NCBI GenBank assembly: GCA_017302655.1
Contig: JAFLDE010000008.1
Location: forward strand, 25,191 to 89,190
Origin: Burkholderiales bacterium
GTDB lineage: Bacteria > Pseudomonadota > Gammaproteobacteria > Burkholderiales > Burkholderiaceae_C
DNA: 64,000 nucleotides
Reading direction: 5' to 3'
This document shows, piece by piece, positions 9,043 through 16,811 of this stretch. Every line of letters starts with the position of its first letter. The first letter of the stretch is position 1. The notes below the pieces were generated by a model. The model had not been told where the DNA came from, searched no databases, and saw nothing but the letters and a program-made list of their open reading frames with translations. The position numbers and the translations under genes were made by a program.

Positions 9043-9061
9043 TGTCAGACAAATTCCTACA
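9043..9061 (-). promoter_or_regulatory. Inverted repeat upstream of the FeeM-like gene (candidate operator)
   Basis: On the minus strand the half sites TGTAGGA and TCTGACA are separated by 5 bp, forming an imperfect TGTMRGA-N5-TCYKACA palindrome. A tighter palindrome, TTGTC-T-GACAA, overlaps it. It lies about 90 nt before the GTG start in a locally AT-richer patch. The binding protein is unknown. Confidence 0.4.
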
Positions 9062-9152
9062 AATCTTCCCCCCACCGAGGCTTGGCAGGGGCTCACACCC
9101 CCACCCAGAGACCTGCTCGACCTGGCTGGCGGTCTGCCCCCCTCACCCACGT

Positions 9153-10094
9153 TCAGTACTGAGGAGGACGGCTCAACTCTTCGAAGAGCTCAAGGTAGAT
9201 GCGGTAGCGGCTGGCCGGCACCCGGCCGGCCTCCAGTGCGGCACGCACCGCACAAGCCGGTTCGGCACGATGGGTGCAGTTCGCGAAGCGGCACTGGGGT
9301 GCCAGCTCGGCCAGATCCGGCATCAACGCTGCCAAGCGCATCGGCTCGATCTGCTGGATGCCAAAGGTCTGGAATCCCGGCGAGTCCATCCAGGCTCCAC
9401 CCCCCAGATGCCCGGGCAACGCGTACCACTGCGTGTGCGTGGTGGTATGCCGGCCGCTGTTGAGCGCCGTGGAGATTTCGCCCACCTGCGCTCGGGCGTC
9501 AGGCACCAGCAGATTGGTGAGGGTGCTCTTGCCTGTGCCACTGGGACCAAGCACCACCGTGGTCTTGCCGGCCAGCCAGGGACCCAGCAGTGCCAGCGCG
9601 GCTGCGGGATCCCGCTTGAGCGCCAGCTCCATCACCCTGACACCCATGACGCTGTACGGCGATAGGCGCTCTCGGGCCAGCGCCGCACTGGGCAGATCGG
9701 TCTTGTTCAGCGCCACACAGCTGGCGATGCCGGCTTCCGCGGCCGCCACCAACGCCCGCGCCAGCAGGCTTTCGCTGAACACGGGCTCAACCGCCACCAA
9801 CACCAGCAACTGGTCCACATTCGCAGCGAAGCTCTTGGTGCGCCATTCGTCCTGCCGATACAGCAGATTGCGCCGCGGCTCAATCGCCTCGATGACGCCC
9901 TCGCCCGGCGATGTGGGCGCCCAGCGCACGCGGTCGCCCACCACGGCTTCGCTTTTCTTGCCGCGCGGAACACACTGCACGCGGCCGCCGTCGTCCGTTT
10001 GCACCAAATAGTGCCGACCATGCCCGCGCACCACCAAGCCACCATCCAGCTCGGCGCCGTGCTCGCGCGCCTCGGGCCGGCGGCCCTTTTTCAA
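9153..10094 (-). CDS. rsgA: Small-ribosomal-subunit biogenesis GTPase RsgA
   Basis: Circularly permuted GTPase of 313 residues that checks late 30S subunit maturation. An N-terminal OB-fold (about 20-75) is followed by the permuted G motifs: G4 as ALNKTD near residue 128, then G1 as GPSGTGKST near 180 and G3 as DSPGF. A C-terminal zinc-binding stretch with Cys, Cys, His and Cys (CRFANCTHRAEPAC) completes the family signature. The start is a TTG that overlaps the TGA of the upstream dehydratase gene (TTGA), the only plausible start in this frame. It is the last gene of the M48-dehydratase-rsgA operon. Confidence 0.95.
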   Translation of the reverse strand: MKKGRRPEAREHGAELDGGLVVRGHGRHYLVQTDDGGRVQCVPRGKKSEAVVGDRVRWAPTSPGEGVIEAIEPRRNLLYRQDEWRTKSFAANVDQLLVLVAVEPVFSESLLARALVAAAEAGIASCVALNKTDLPSAALARERLSPYSVMGVRVMELALKRDPAAALALLGPWLAGKTTVVLGPSGTGKSTLTNLLVPDARAQVGEISTALNSGRHTTTHTQWYALPGHLGGGAWMDSPGFQTFGIQQIEPMRLAALMPDLAELAPQCRFANCTHRAEPACAVRAALEAGRVPASRYRIYLELFEELSRPPQY

Positions 10095-10417
10095 GGACGG
10101 GCTTCCGGAAGCGCAGACACCTGCGCCGCACAGACCACGTCGTTCAGCGTCACCGCATGGCCGGCGCTGTGCGTGCTCCAGCGCAACGTGGCCACGGAAT
10201 AGCTGAGGATCAGATCTGGGTGGTGGTCCTGAGCCTCGGCCACCTCGGCCACTGCATTGGCGAAGTCCATCACCTCGCGGAAGTTGTCAAACCGAAAGCT
10301 GCGCTGCAGCGCTCCCTGCTCATGGACCCAGCCGGACAATTCAGCGAGGTAGAAGGCCAATGCAGCTGCGTCCAGGGCCTGTGCGTTCGGCGTACAGGCT
10401 GCGGTGAGGAGGGTCAT
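10091..10417 (-). CDS. phhB: 4a-hydroxytetrahydrobiopterin dehydratase (pterin-4a-carbinolamine dehydratase)
   Basis: Cytoplasmic enzyme of 108 residues that dehydrates 4a-carbinolamine pterin, usually to recycle the cofactor of phenylalanine hydroxylase. The family signature is complete: DHHPDLILSYSVATLRWSTH contains the paired His, the Tyr and the TH motif. No phenylalanine hydroxylase gene is near. Both ends overlap its neighbours by 4 bp (ATGA with the M48 protease stop, TTGA with rsgA), so the three genes are tightly coupled although their roles differ. Confidence 0.92.
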   Translation of the reverse strand: MTLLTAACTPNAQALDAAALAFYLAELSGWVHEQGALQRSFRFDNFREVMDFANAVAEVAEAQDHHPDLILSYSVATLRWSTHSAGHAVTLNDVVCAAQVSALPEARP

Positions 10418-11724
10418 GCAGGCCTCGCCACCGGCTGCGGATTCAGCTGTGCCCGAATGGCCGCCAGCCGTTCCACCGCTGGCGGGTGCGAGTAGGTCCA
10501 GCGCGCGTACACGGGGTCCGGCGTCAGCGTGCTGGCGTTGTCTTCGTGCAATTTCAGCAGCGCCTCAGCCAGCGCTTGGCCATCGGCCTGTGCGCACGCA
10601 TAGGCATCGGCCTCGAACTCATGCTTTCGACTGGCAGCCGAAAACAGCGGTGCCAGCGGGTAGGCCAGCATGGGCACCGTCATCAGGAAAAGCATCAGGG
10701 CCAGCGCGTTGTTCAGGTCGTTGCCTTCCACCAAGCTGGGCCGCACTCCCAAGCCCAAGTAGAAGGCCGGCTGCTGTGCCAACCATCCCAGCAAGGCGAA
10801 GCCGGCCAGCGAGACCAACGCGAACTGCACAAGGCGCTTGGGCACATGCTTGAGTTTGAAGTGCCCGAGTTCATGCGCCAACACCGCTTCCACCTCGGGT
10901 GGCTGCAATCGACTCAGGAGCGTATCGAAGAACACCACGCGCTTGGCCCGGCCCCAGCCCGTGAAGTAGGCATTGCCGTGCGCGGAGCGGCGGCTGCCAT
11001 CCATCACGAACAGACCCGCAGCCGAAAAACCAGCGCGCTGAAACAGGCTCTGCACCCGCTGTACCAGGCCCTCGTCGTTCAGCGGCTCGAACTTGTTGAA
11101 CAAGGGCGCGATGACCAGCGGATACAACCACATCACCAGCAACTGGAAGCCGATCCACAGGATCCATGCCCACAGCCACCACGCCGTGCCGGCCTCGCGC
11201 ATCAGCGCCAACACGCCCCACAAGAGCGGGGTGCCGATCACCACGGCCACACCCACCCCCTTCAAAAGATCCACCGCAAAGAGACCGACGCTGCTGTGAT
11301 TGAAGCCAAAGCGCTGTTCGACCCCGAACGTGGCGTAAGCCTCAAGCGGCAAGTCAAGCACCATGCCGATCAGCGCAAAGGCACCGACCAGCACCAGCGC
11401 CTGGGCATAGCCGCCCCATGTCTGCGCGCCGACCATCCCTTGCACCCAGGCACTCAGGGCATCCAGCCCCCCCAGCAGCGTCCAGCCCACCAGCAGCGCG
11501 GTACTGAGCAGCTGCGAAAACAGCGCCAATCGGCCCTTGGCCATTGTGTAGTCCGCTGCCTTTTGATGCGCCGCCAGGCTGACCGTGGCCGCAAAGGCCG
11601 GGGGCACCACCGCTCGGTGTGCAGCAACATGGCGCATCTGACGCTGCAGGAGCCAGAACTTCAGCAAGAACGTGACCAGCAGCACGGCCACGAAGGTCGC
11701 CGACACGAGGGGAGGAGTGAGCAC
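10414..11724 (-). CDS. M48 family membrane zinc protease (Ste24/CAAX protease-like)
   Basis: Integral-membrane metalloprotease of 436 residues. Several hydrophobic segments occupy the N-terminal two thirds. The zinc motif HELGH (in EVEAVLAHELGHFKLKH) lies near residue 285, and the third ligand region SRKHEFEADAYA is downstream, the standard Ste24p layout. In bacteria such enzymes are linked to membrane protein quality control. I place the start at a GTG (11724), which gives LTPPLVSATFVAVLLVTFLL as the first membrane segment; a longer frame upstream runs antisense to orn and is not credible. It is the first gene of the operon with phhB and rsgA. Confidence 0.88.
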   Translation of the reverse strand: MLTPPLVSATFVAVLLVTFLLKFWLLQRQMRHVAAHRAVVPPAFAATVSLAAHQKAADYTMAKGRLALFSQLLSTALLVGWTLLGGLDALSAWVQGMVGAQTWGGYAQALVLVGAFALIGMVLDLPLEAYATFGVEQRFGFNHSSVGLFAVDLLKGVGVAVVIGTPLLWGVLALMREAGTAWWLWAWILWIGFQLLVMWLYPLVIAPLFNKFEPLNDEGLVQRVQSLFQRAGFSAAGLFVMDGSRRSAHGNAYFTGWGRAKRVVFFDTLLSRLQPPEVEAVLAHELGHFKLKHVPKRLVQFALVSLAGFALLGWLAQQPAFYLGLGVRPSLVEGNDLNNALALMLFLMTVPMLAYPLAPLFSAASRKHEFEADAYACAQADGQALAEALLKLHEDNASTLTPDPVYARWTYSHPPAVERLAAIRAQLNPQPVARPA

Positions 11725-11826
11725 GGGGCGAGAGGCGCGCCTGGGGCGCGAGGGCGTTCCTGAATGGGGCGGCCAGTGTAGGTGGCGGGCACAATTGCCC
11801 ACCATTCCCACCCCATTGGAAGCCCC

Positions 11827-12384
11827 ATGAGCACCGAGCTCTCGCGCAGCGAAAACAACCTGGTCTGGATCGACTGCGAAATGACCGGCCTCGATCCCGA
11901 CAAGGATCGCCTGATCGAGATCGCCGTGGTCGTCACCAGCCCCGACCTGGCCATTCGCGTCGAGGGGCCGGTGTTCGCCATCCACCAGAGCGACGCCGTG
12001 CTCGACGCCATGGATGCCTGGAACAAGGGCACACACGGCAAGAGCGGGCTCATCGACCGCGTCAAGGCTTCCACCGTCGACGAAGCCGTCGCCGCCGCCC
12101 GGACGATGGAGTGGCTCAGCCAGTTCGTGCCCAAGGGCAAGAGTCCGATGTGCGGCAACTCCATCTGCCAAGATCGCCGCTTCCTGGCCCGTGGAATGCC
12201 CGAACTGGAGGCTTTTTTCCATTACCGCAACCTCGACGTCAGCACCCTGAAGGAGTTGGCCCGCCGCTGGAAACCCTCCGTCCTCGACGGCTTCAAGAAA
12301 GCGCAGAAGCACACCGCGCTGGCCGACATCCACGAGTCCATTGAAGAGCTCGCGCATTACCGGGCCACCTTCCTGAGCCTCTGA
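11827..12384 (+). CDS. orn: Oligoribonuclease
   Basis: A 3'-5' exoribonuclease of 185 residues that degrades di- to pentaribonucleotides, including pGpG made during cyclic-di-GMP turnover. The DEDDh active site is visible: DCEMTGLD (first Asp and Glu), [10 protein letters not shown] (second Asp) and [10 protein letters not shown] (His and last Asp). Length matches the family. The ATG at 11827 is chosen because the protein then begins [16 protein letters not shown] as in homologues. It is divergent from the M48 protease and is followed after 7 bp by the pabB-pabC fusion. Confidence 0.96.
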   Translation: MSTELSRSENNLVWIDCEMTGLDPDKDRLIEIAVVVTSPDLAIRVEGPVFAIHQSDAVLDAMDAWNKGTHGKSGLIDRVKASTVDEAVAAARTMEWLSQFVPKGKSPMCGNSICQDRRFLARGMPELEAFFHYRNLDVSTLKELARRWKPSVLDGFKKAQKHTALADIHESIEELAHYRATFLSL

Positions 12385-12391
12385 TCCCAGG

Positions 12392-14197
12392 TTGCAGGCT
12401 GCCTTCGACTTCCCCAAGCACCCGCTGGCGCGCGAGGACGGCGAGCGCCTGCGCGGCGCCTGGTACCAGGCGCCGCGCCAGTTGCTGACGGCCAACCGGC
12501 CCGCGGACGTCGCGCCGCTGCTGGATGCCGCGCACGCTGCCGCGCTGGAAGGCGCCTGGGTCCTAGGCGGCTTGCGCTACGAAGCCGCGCCTGCGCTGAA
12601 TGCCGCACTGCCCGGGCTGCGGACCGAAGGGCCGCTCGCCCAGTTCGCCGTGTACGACGAGGCGCCCTCCCCTTGGCCTGACGCGACGACCACCCCCACC
12701 GAGCGCTGCACCGCTTGGCGGCAATGCCTGCGGGATCCCGCCAGCGACGCGCTGGCCATCGAACAGGTGCGCGAGTTCATCCGTGCCGGTGACTGCTACC
12801 AAGTCAACCTGACCACACGCCTGGCCAGCACGCTGCAAGTGCCGCTGGCCGAACTCTTCCTGGCCCTGCACACCGCACAGCCCGGCGGGTTCTCGATCTA
12901 CCTGGAAGCGGCCGGCGTGGCCTCGGTCAGCCCAGAACTGTTCTTCGACTGGCGACCGTTGCCCGGGCACACGCGCACATGGCTGCTGGCCGCGCAACCC
13001 ATGAAAGGCACTGCCCCGCGAGGGGTGGATCGCGCCGCCGATGAAGCCGCCCAGCAGCATCTGCGCACCAGCGAGAAGGAACGCGCCGAGAACCTGATGA
13101 TCGTGGATCTGCTGCGCAACGACCTTGGCCGCGTGGCGAGCCTGGGCAGCGTGCGCGTACCGCGGCTCTTCGAACTACACGAACTGCCCTCGGTCTGGCA
13201 GATGACGAGCACGGTGACCGCGGTCACGCCGCGCGCACGCCGGCTGTCAGAAATCTTCGCCGCCCTCTTCCCTTGCGGCTCGGTCACCGGCGCGCCCAAG
13301 CGGCGCGCCATGCAGATCATTGCCGAATTGGAAGCCGCGCCACGCGGCTGGTACTGCGGCGCGCTCGGTCTCATCCAACCGGGCGGCGCGGCCACGTTCA
13401 ATGTGCCCATCCGCACCGTGGAAGCCACCGGCGAGCGGCTGCGCTTCGGCGTGGGCAGTGGCATCACGCTGGATGCCGAGCCCCAGCCCGAACTGGCCGA
13501 GTGGCGCGCCAAGACGCGCTTTCTGGAACGCGCCCGCGCCCCCGTTCAGGCCCTGGAGACGCTGCGCCTGCAGGATGGCGTGTACCCGGAGCAGACCGCC
13601 CACTTGAACCGGCTCATGCACGGCGCGCGTCACTTCGGCTTGTCTGGCTCCCGCGAGCAGGCGTTGGACGCCTTGCAAGCCATCGCGAGCCAGCACGCCC
13701 AAGGGGTCTGGCGTGTCCGGCTGCTGCTGGGCGAGCGGGCCGAGGCGCAATGCGAAGCCCTCGCCTCAACACCACAGCCCGTGCGCCTGCAGCTGGCACC
13801 CCGGCCCATCGAATCGCGCGGGGCGCTGGCCGAGTTCATCCGCTTCAAGACCACCCGGCGCGAGGCATACACCGCTTTCGACAAGCCCGCCGGTATCTGG
13901 GATTTGATACTGTGGAACGAAGACGGCGAGCTCACCGAAGGCTGCTTCGGCAATCTGGCGCTGCAGATCGACGGGCAGTGGCTGACGCCTCGCTTGGAAG
14001 CCGGCCTGCTGCCCGGCGTCGGCCGCGCACGCTGGTTGCGCGAGTGTCGCGTCCGCGAAGCGCGCTTGGAGGTCGATGACTTGCAGCGCGCGACGGGGCT
14101 GGCCTGGTTCAACGCCCTGCGGGGCTGGCTGGACGCCGAGTGGACGGACCCAGCGCCTCGTGCTCAGACCGCCTCAGCCAGCGGTCGCAACGGGTAG
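12392..14197 (+). CDS. pabBC: Aminodeoxychorismate synthase component I fused to 4-amino-4-deoxychorismate lyase
   Basis: Bifunctional folate-pathway enzyme of 601 residues making p-aminobenzoate from chorismate. Residues about 1-385 are PabB: QVREFIRAGDCYQVNLT, the catalytic Lys205 in PMKGTAPRG, ENLMIVDLLRNDLGR, and SVTGAPKRRAMQII. Residues about 390-585 are a class IV PLP lyase (PabC) with the PLP Lys at 486 in FIRFKTTRREAY and LTEGCFGNLALQIDG. The only start candidate in the right place is a TTG, 7 bp after orn. The 3' end overlaps the convergent Old Yellow Enzyme gene by 34 bp. The glutaminase PabA is not in the window. Confidence 0.93.
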   Translation: MQAAFDFPKHPLAREDGERLRGAWYQAPRQLLTANRPADVAPLLDAAHAAALEGAWVLGGLRYEAAPALNAALPGLRTEGPLAQFAVYDEAPSPWPDATTTPTERCTAWRQCLRDPASDALAIEQVREFIRAGDCYQVNLTTRLASTLQVPLAELFLALHTAQPGGFSIYLEAAGVASVSPELFFDWRPLPGHTRTWLLAAQPMKGTAPRGVDRAADEAAQQHLRTSEKERAENLMIVDLLRNDLGRVASLGSVRVPRLFELHELPSVWQMTSTVTAVTPRARRLSEIFAALFPCGSVTGAPKRRAMQIIAELEAAPRGWYCGALGLIQPGGAATFNVPIRTVEATGERLRFGVGSGITLDAEPQPELAEWRAKTRFLERARAPVQALETLRLQDGVYPEQTAHLNRLMHGARHFGLSGSREQALDALQAIASQHAQGVWRVRLLLGERAEAQCEALASTPQPVRLQLAPRPIESRGALAEFIRFKTTRREAYTAFDKPAGIWDLILWNEDGELTEGCFGNLALQIDGQWLTPRLEAGLLPGVGRARWLRECRVREARLEVDDLQRATGLAWFNALRGWLDAEWTDPAPRAQTASASGRNG

Positions 14198-15237
14198 TCG
14201 GTGTAGCCCTCGGCGCCGCCGCCATACAGCCGGCTCGGCTCGTAATCGGCCAAGAACACCCCTTCGCGCAAGCGGTCCACGAGGTCCGGGTTGGCGATGA
14301 ACGCGCGGCCGAACACGATGGCGTCCGCGCGACCTTCTTGGAGCGCTGCCTCGGCCGAGACGGCATCGAAGCCCCCGTTGAGCAGCAAGGTGCCGCGGAA
14401 ATGCTGCCGGGCTACCGCAGCGATGGCGCGTTCGGCCGGGGCCGCTTGATCGCCGTGACGCAGTTCCAGGTGGCCGATGCTGCGAACATCGAGCGCACAG
14501 GCGATGGCACGCACCAGGGCTTCAGGGTCCGAATCACGCAGATCATGCGCCCCCACCAGCGGGCTGATGCGCAGGCCGACGCGGTCGGCGCCGGCCTCTT
14601 CAATCGCCGCGTCGATCACATCCAGCAGCAATCGCAGGCGATTCGCAAGGCCGCCGCCGTACGGCGGCTGACGGTCGTTCACGCCGTCGCGCAGGAATTG
14701 GTCGATCAGGTAGCCATGCGCACCGTGGATCTGCACGCCGTCGAAACCTGCGGCCATGGCGCGCCGCGTGCCCAGCCGGAACTGCTCGACGATGCCGGGA
14801 AGCTCTTCGTCTCGGAGCCGCCTTGGCACCTCATAGGGCTGCTTGCCGGCTGGCGTGTTGATGAGGCCCTGAATCGCGACCTCGCCACTGCTCACCGGTT
14901 GCACGCCGTCGTTCAGGCTCGAATGCGCCGCGCGACCCGGATGCCAGATCTGCAGCACGATGCGTCCGCCGGCCGCATGCACGGCGTCCGTCACCAGGCG
15001 CCAGCCTGCCACGCAGGCCTCGCTGTAGATGCCCGGCTCGCCGGTGAACGCACAGCCATCAGCGGCCACCATCGTGGCTTCGGCAATCAGCAGCCCGGCC
15101 GATGCACGCTGCGCGTAGTGCTCGGCCATCAGCGCGTTGGCGATATGGGTGCGCCCGGCCCGCGCGCGGGTGAGCGGCGCCATGAGGACACGGTTGGGCA
15201 GGCGCAAAGCGCCCATTTGCAAGGGTTCGAAGAGCAT
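14164..15237 (-). CDS. NADH:flavin oxidoreductase, Old Yellow Enzyme family
   Basis: FMN-dependent ene-reductase of 357 residues, similar to N-ethylmaleimide reductase. It starts MLFEPLQMGALRLPNRVLMA and PLTRARAG, which is typical of the family. The substrate-binding pair His171 and His174 is in HGAHGYLIDQFLRDGVNDR. The FMN phosphate region LLLNGGF and ADAIVFGRAFIANPDL is near the C-terminus. The start at 15237 is chosen because upstream codons read into the PhoD gene. It is 11 bp downstream of the PhoD-like gene on the same strand and is probably co-transcribed. Confidence 0.93.
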   Translation of the reverse strand: MLFEPLQMGALRLPNRVLMAPLTRARAGRTHIANALMAEHYAQRASAGLLIAEATMVAADGCAFTGEPGIYSEACVAGWRLVTDAVHAAGGRIVLQIWHPGRAAHSSLNDGVQPVSSGEVAIQGLINTPAGKQPYEVPRRLRDEELPGIVEQFRLGTRRAMAAGFDGVQIHGAHGYLIDQFLRDGVNDRQPPYGGGLANRLRLLLDVIDAAIEEAGADRVGLRISPLVGAHDLRDSDPEALVRAIACALDVRSIGHLELRHGDQAAPAERAIAAVARQHFRGTLLLNGGFDAVSAEAALQEGRADAIVFGRAFIANPDLVDRLREGVFLADYEPSRLYGGGAEGYTDYPLRPLAEAV

Positions 15238-15248
15238 CGGGAAGCGGG

Positions 15249-16613
15249 TCAGGGTTGGGGGCGCGGCAGCGTCGGATGGCGCGGCATGGGCCAGGGGGCG
15301 CCGAGTTGGGCGGCACTGAGCGTGTGCGTCCACTGCAGCTGGCCGTCGGCATTGATGACTTGCAGCACCAGGCGGCGCTCCTCGGGCATGCCCTCGAAGC
15401 GCAGCCTGCAATAGTTGCGCTGGCCCATCACCAGGGTGCCGGGCACCAGTTGGGGGCGTTCGCGCAGGCTTTCGTTGACATGGGTGCCGGAGGTGAGTGG
15501 CGAGCAGCTGAGGTCGTGCAGCGCATACAGGCCCTCGCGTTCCAAGCGGATCAACTCGCTGCGATGCACGTCGCCGCTCAGGAAGACCACCCCGCCGATG
15601 CCAGTCTCGCGCAGGAAGCGCAGGAAATCCTCTCGCTCGGCCGGGTAGTCGGCCCAGGAATCGCTGAAGCGGCTGGTGCCGTTGAGCATCTGGCTGCCGC
15701 CGGCGATCAACTTGAAGCGCGCGGTGCTGTTCAGCAGCGCGTTCTTCAGCCAACGCATCTGCTCCGCCCCGAACATCTGACGATCGGCAGCAGGCAGCTT
15801 GGGGTGGTCCAGGTACCAGCGGTTGTCGAGCAGGAAGAACTCCGCGTCGTTCAGGCTGAAGCTGGTGAAAGCGCCCGGCGCCTCGGGTAAGCCAAAGCTG
15901 GGGTTGGGCCAGTAGCGGCGCTGCAGCGCCAGGGCGTGGTGCTTGAGCGGATGCGAGCGGTTGGCGTTGTCGGGCCCGAAGTCGTGATCGTCCCAGATGG
16001 CTGCATGCGCGCCGGTGCGCAAGAGCTTCTGCAGTGCAGGCTGACGTCGCACATACGCCCAGCGGTGCTCCATGCCTTCCAAACTGCCCCAGTCCACCTC
16101 GCGCAGGTAGATGTTGTCGCCCAGCCAGAGCATGAGGTCGGCCTGCTCGGCCGCCATGCGGTCAAAGATGTCGTCGCGGTCGCCATAGGGGCGGCCAGGC
16201 CGGTCGAACTCGGGCTCGTTGCCGAAGGCGCAGGAGCCGGCCAGCACCGTGAAATCGGGCGACTGACGGCGCCATTGCCAAAGGGCCTGCGTGGCGAACT
16301 GCCACACATCGCCCACCGTGCGGCCATCGAAGAGCACGCGATAGGCGTAGCGGCTGCCAGGCTTCAAGCTGCTCAGCCGGAGCTGCGCCACGAACTGTTC
16401 GTCGGCGCGCAGCGGCTGCGGGGCACTGCGCCGGCGCTCGGCCGGCGCTTCGAGCGGCCAGTACTCGACGGCAACGCGCGCCGCGCCGTCCGCTTGAAGC
16501 CAAAGTGTGACCGAGCGGTGATCGGACGGACCCGCCATGGGGCCGGATACCAGCCGCGCCGCCAGCGAGGGCACCGCGACGAACAGAACAAGAAACAAGG
16601 TGAGCATGCGCAT
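15249..16613 (-). CDS. PhoD-type alkaline phosphatase family protein, exported
   Basis: Metallophosphatase of 454 residues. The N-terminus is a signal peptide (MRMLTLFLVLFVAVPSLAA). A fibronectin-like N-domain is followed by the PhoD metal-binding core: VLAGSCAFGNE, LWLGDNIYLRE, AAIWDDHDFGPDN and VVFLSGDVHRSEL. These supply the usual Asp, Asn and His ligands. It should hydrolyse phosphate esters in the periplasm; the substrate is unknown. No Pho-box-like repeat was found in the short region before the start, so phosphate control is not evident. Confidence 0.88.
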   Translation of the reverse strand: MRMLTLFLVLFVAVPSLAARLVSGPMAGPSDHRSVTLWLQADGAARVAVEYWPLEAPAERRRSAPQPLRADEQFVAQLRLSSLKPGSRYAYRVLFDGRTVGDVWQFATQALWQWRRQSPDFTVLAGSCAFGNEPEFDRPGRPYGDRDDIFDRMAAEQADLMLWLGDNIYLREVDWGSLEGMEHRWAYVRRQPALQKLLRTGAHAAIWDDHDFGPDNANRSHPLKHHALALQRRYWPNPSFGLPEAPGAFTSFSLNDAEFFLLDNRWYLDHPKLPAADRQMFGAEQMRWLKNALLNSTARFKLIAGGSQMLNGTSRFSDSWADYPAEREDFLRFLRETGIGGVVFLSGDVHRSELIRLEREGLYALHDLSCSPLTSGTHVNESLRERPQLVPGTLVMGQRNYCRLRFEGMPEERRLVLQVINADGQLQWTHTLSAAQLGAPWPMPRHPTLPRPQP

Positions 16614-16714
16614 GCCGACATGGTACGAAGGCGCATTCCTTCACGACTTTTTGCAGGGCTCGCTGGATTCGTGTTAACCCTAGTGCTACAGTCGCGGCCT
16701 CGCTCGGCGCTGCC

Positions 16715-16795
16715 GGGCGATTTTTTCGCCCATCTCCTCTGACTTCTCTCTGGTTTGGTCGGTGGCGATGCCCCCCAGGCGCCGTACATGGCGCC
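16715..16795 (+). promoter_or_regulatory. Structured leader of the DEAD-box helicase gene
   Basis: Two inverted repeats precede the start: GGGCGA-TTTTT-TCGCCC at 16715-16731 and GGCGCC-GTACAT-GGCGCC at 16778-16795, separated by a pyrimidine-rich stretch. If transcription starts near 16690 this makes a structured leader of about 120 nt, which could control the helicase in cis. Confidence 0.4.
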
Positions 16796-16811
16796 CACCA
16801 TTGAGAAGTTC

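Noticed and set aside
11725-12495. N-terminal extension of the M48 protease frame
   Set aside because: The extension runs antisense through orn and lacks a start with a ribosome site; the GTG at 11724 gives the expected first membrane segment.
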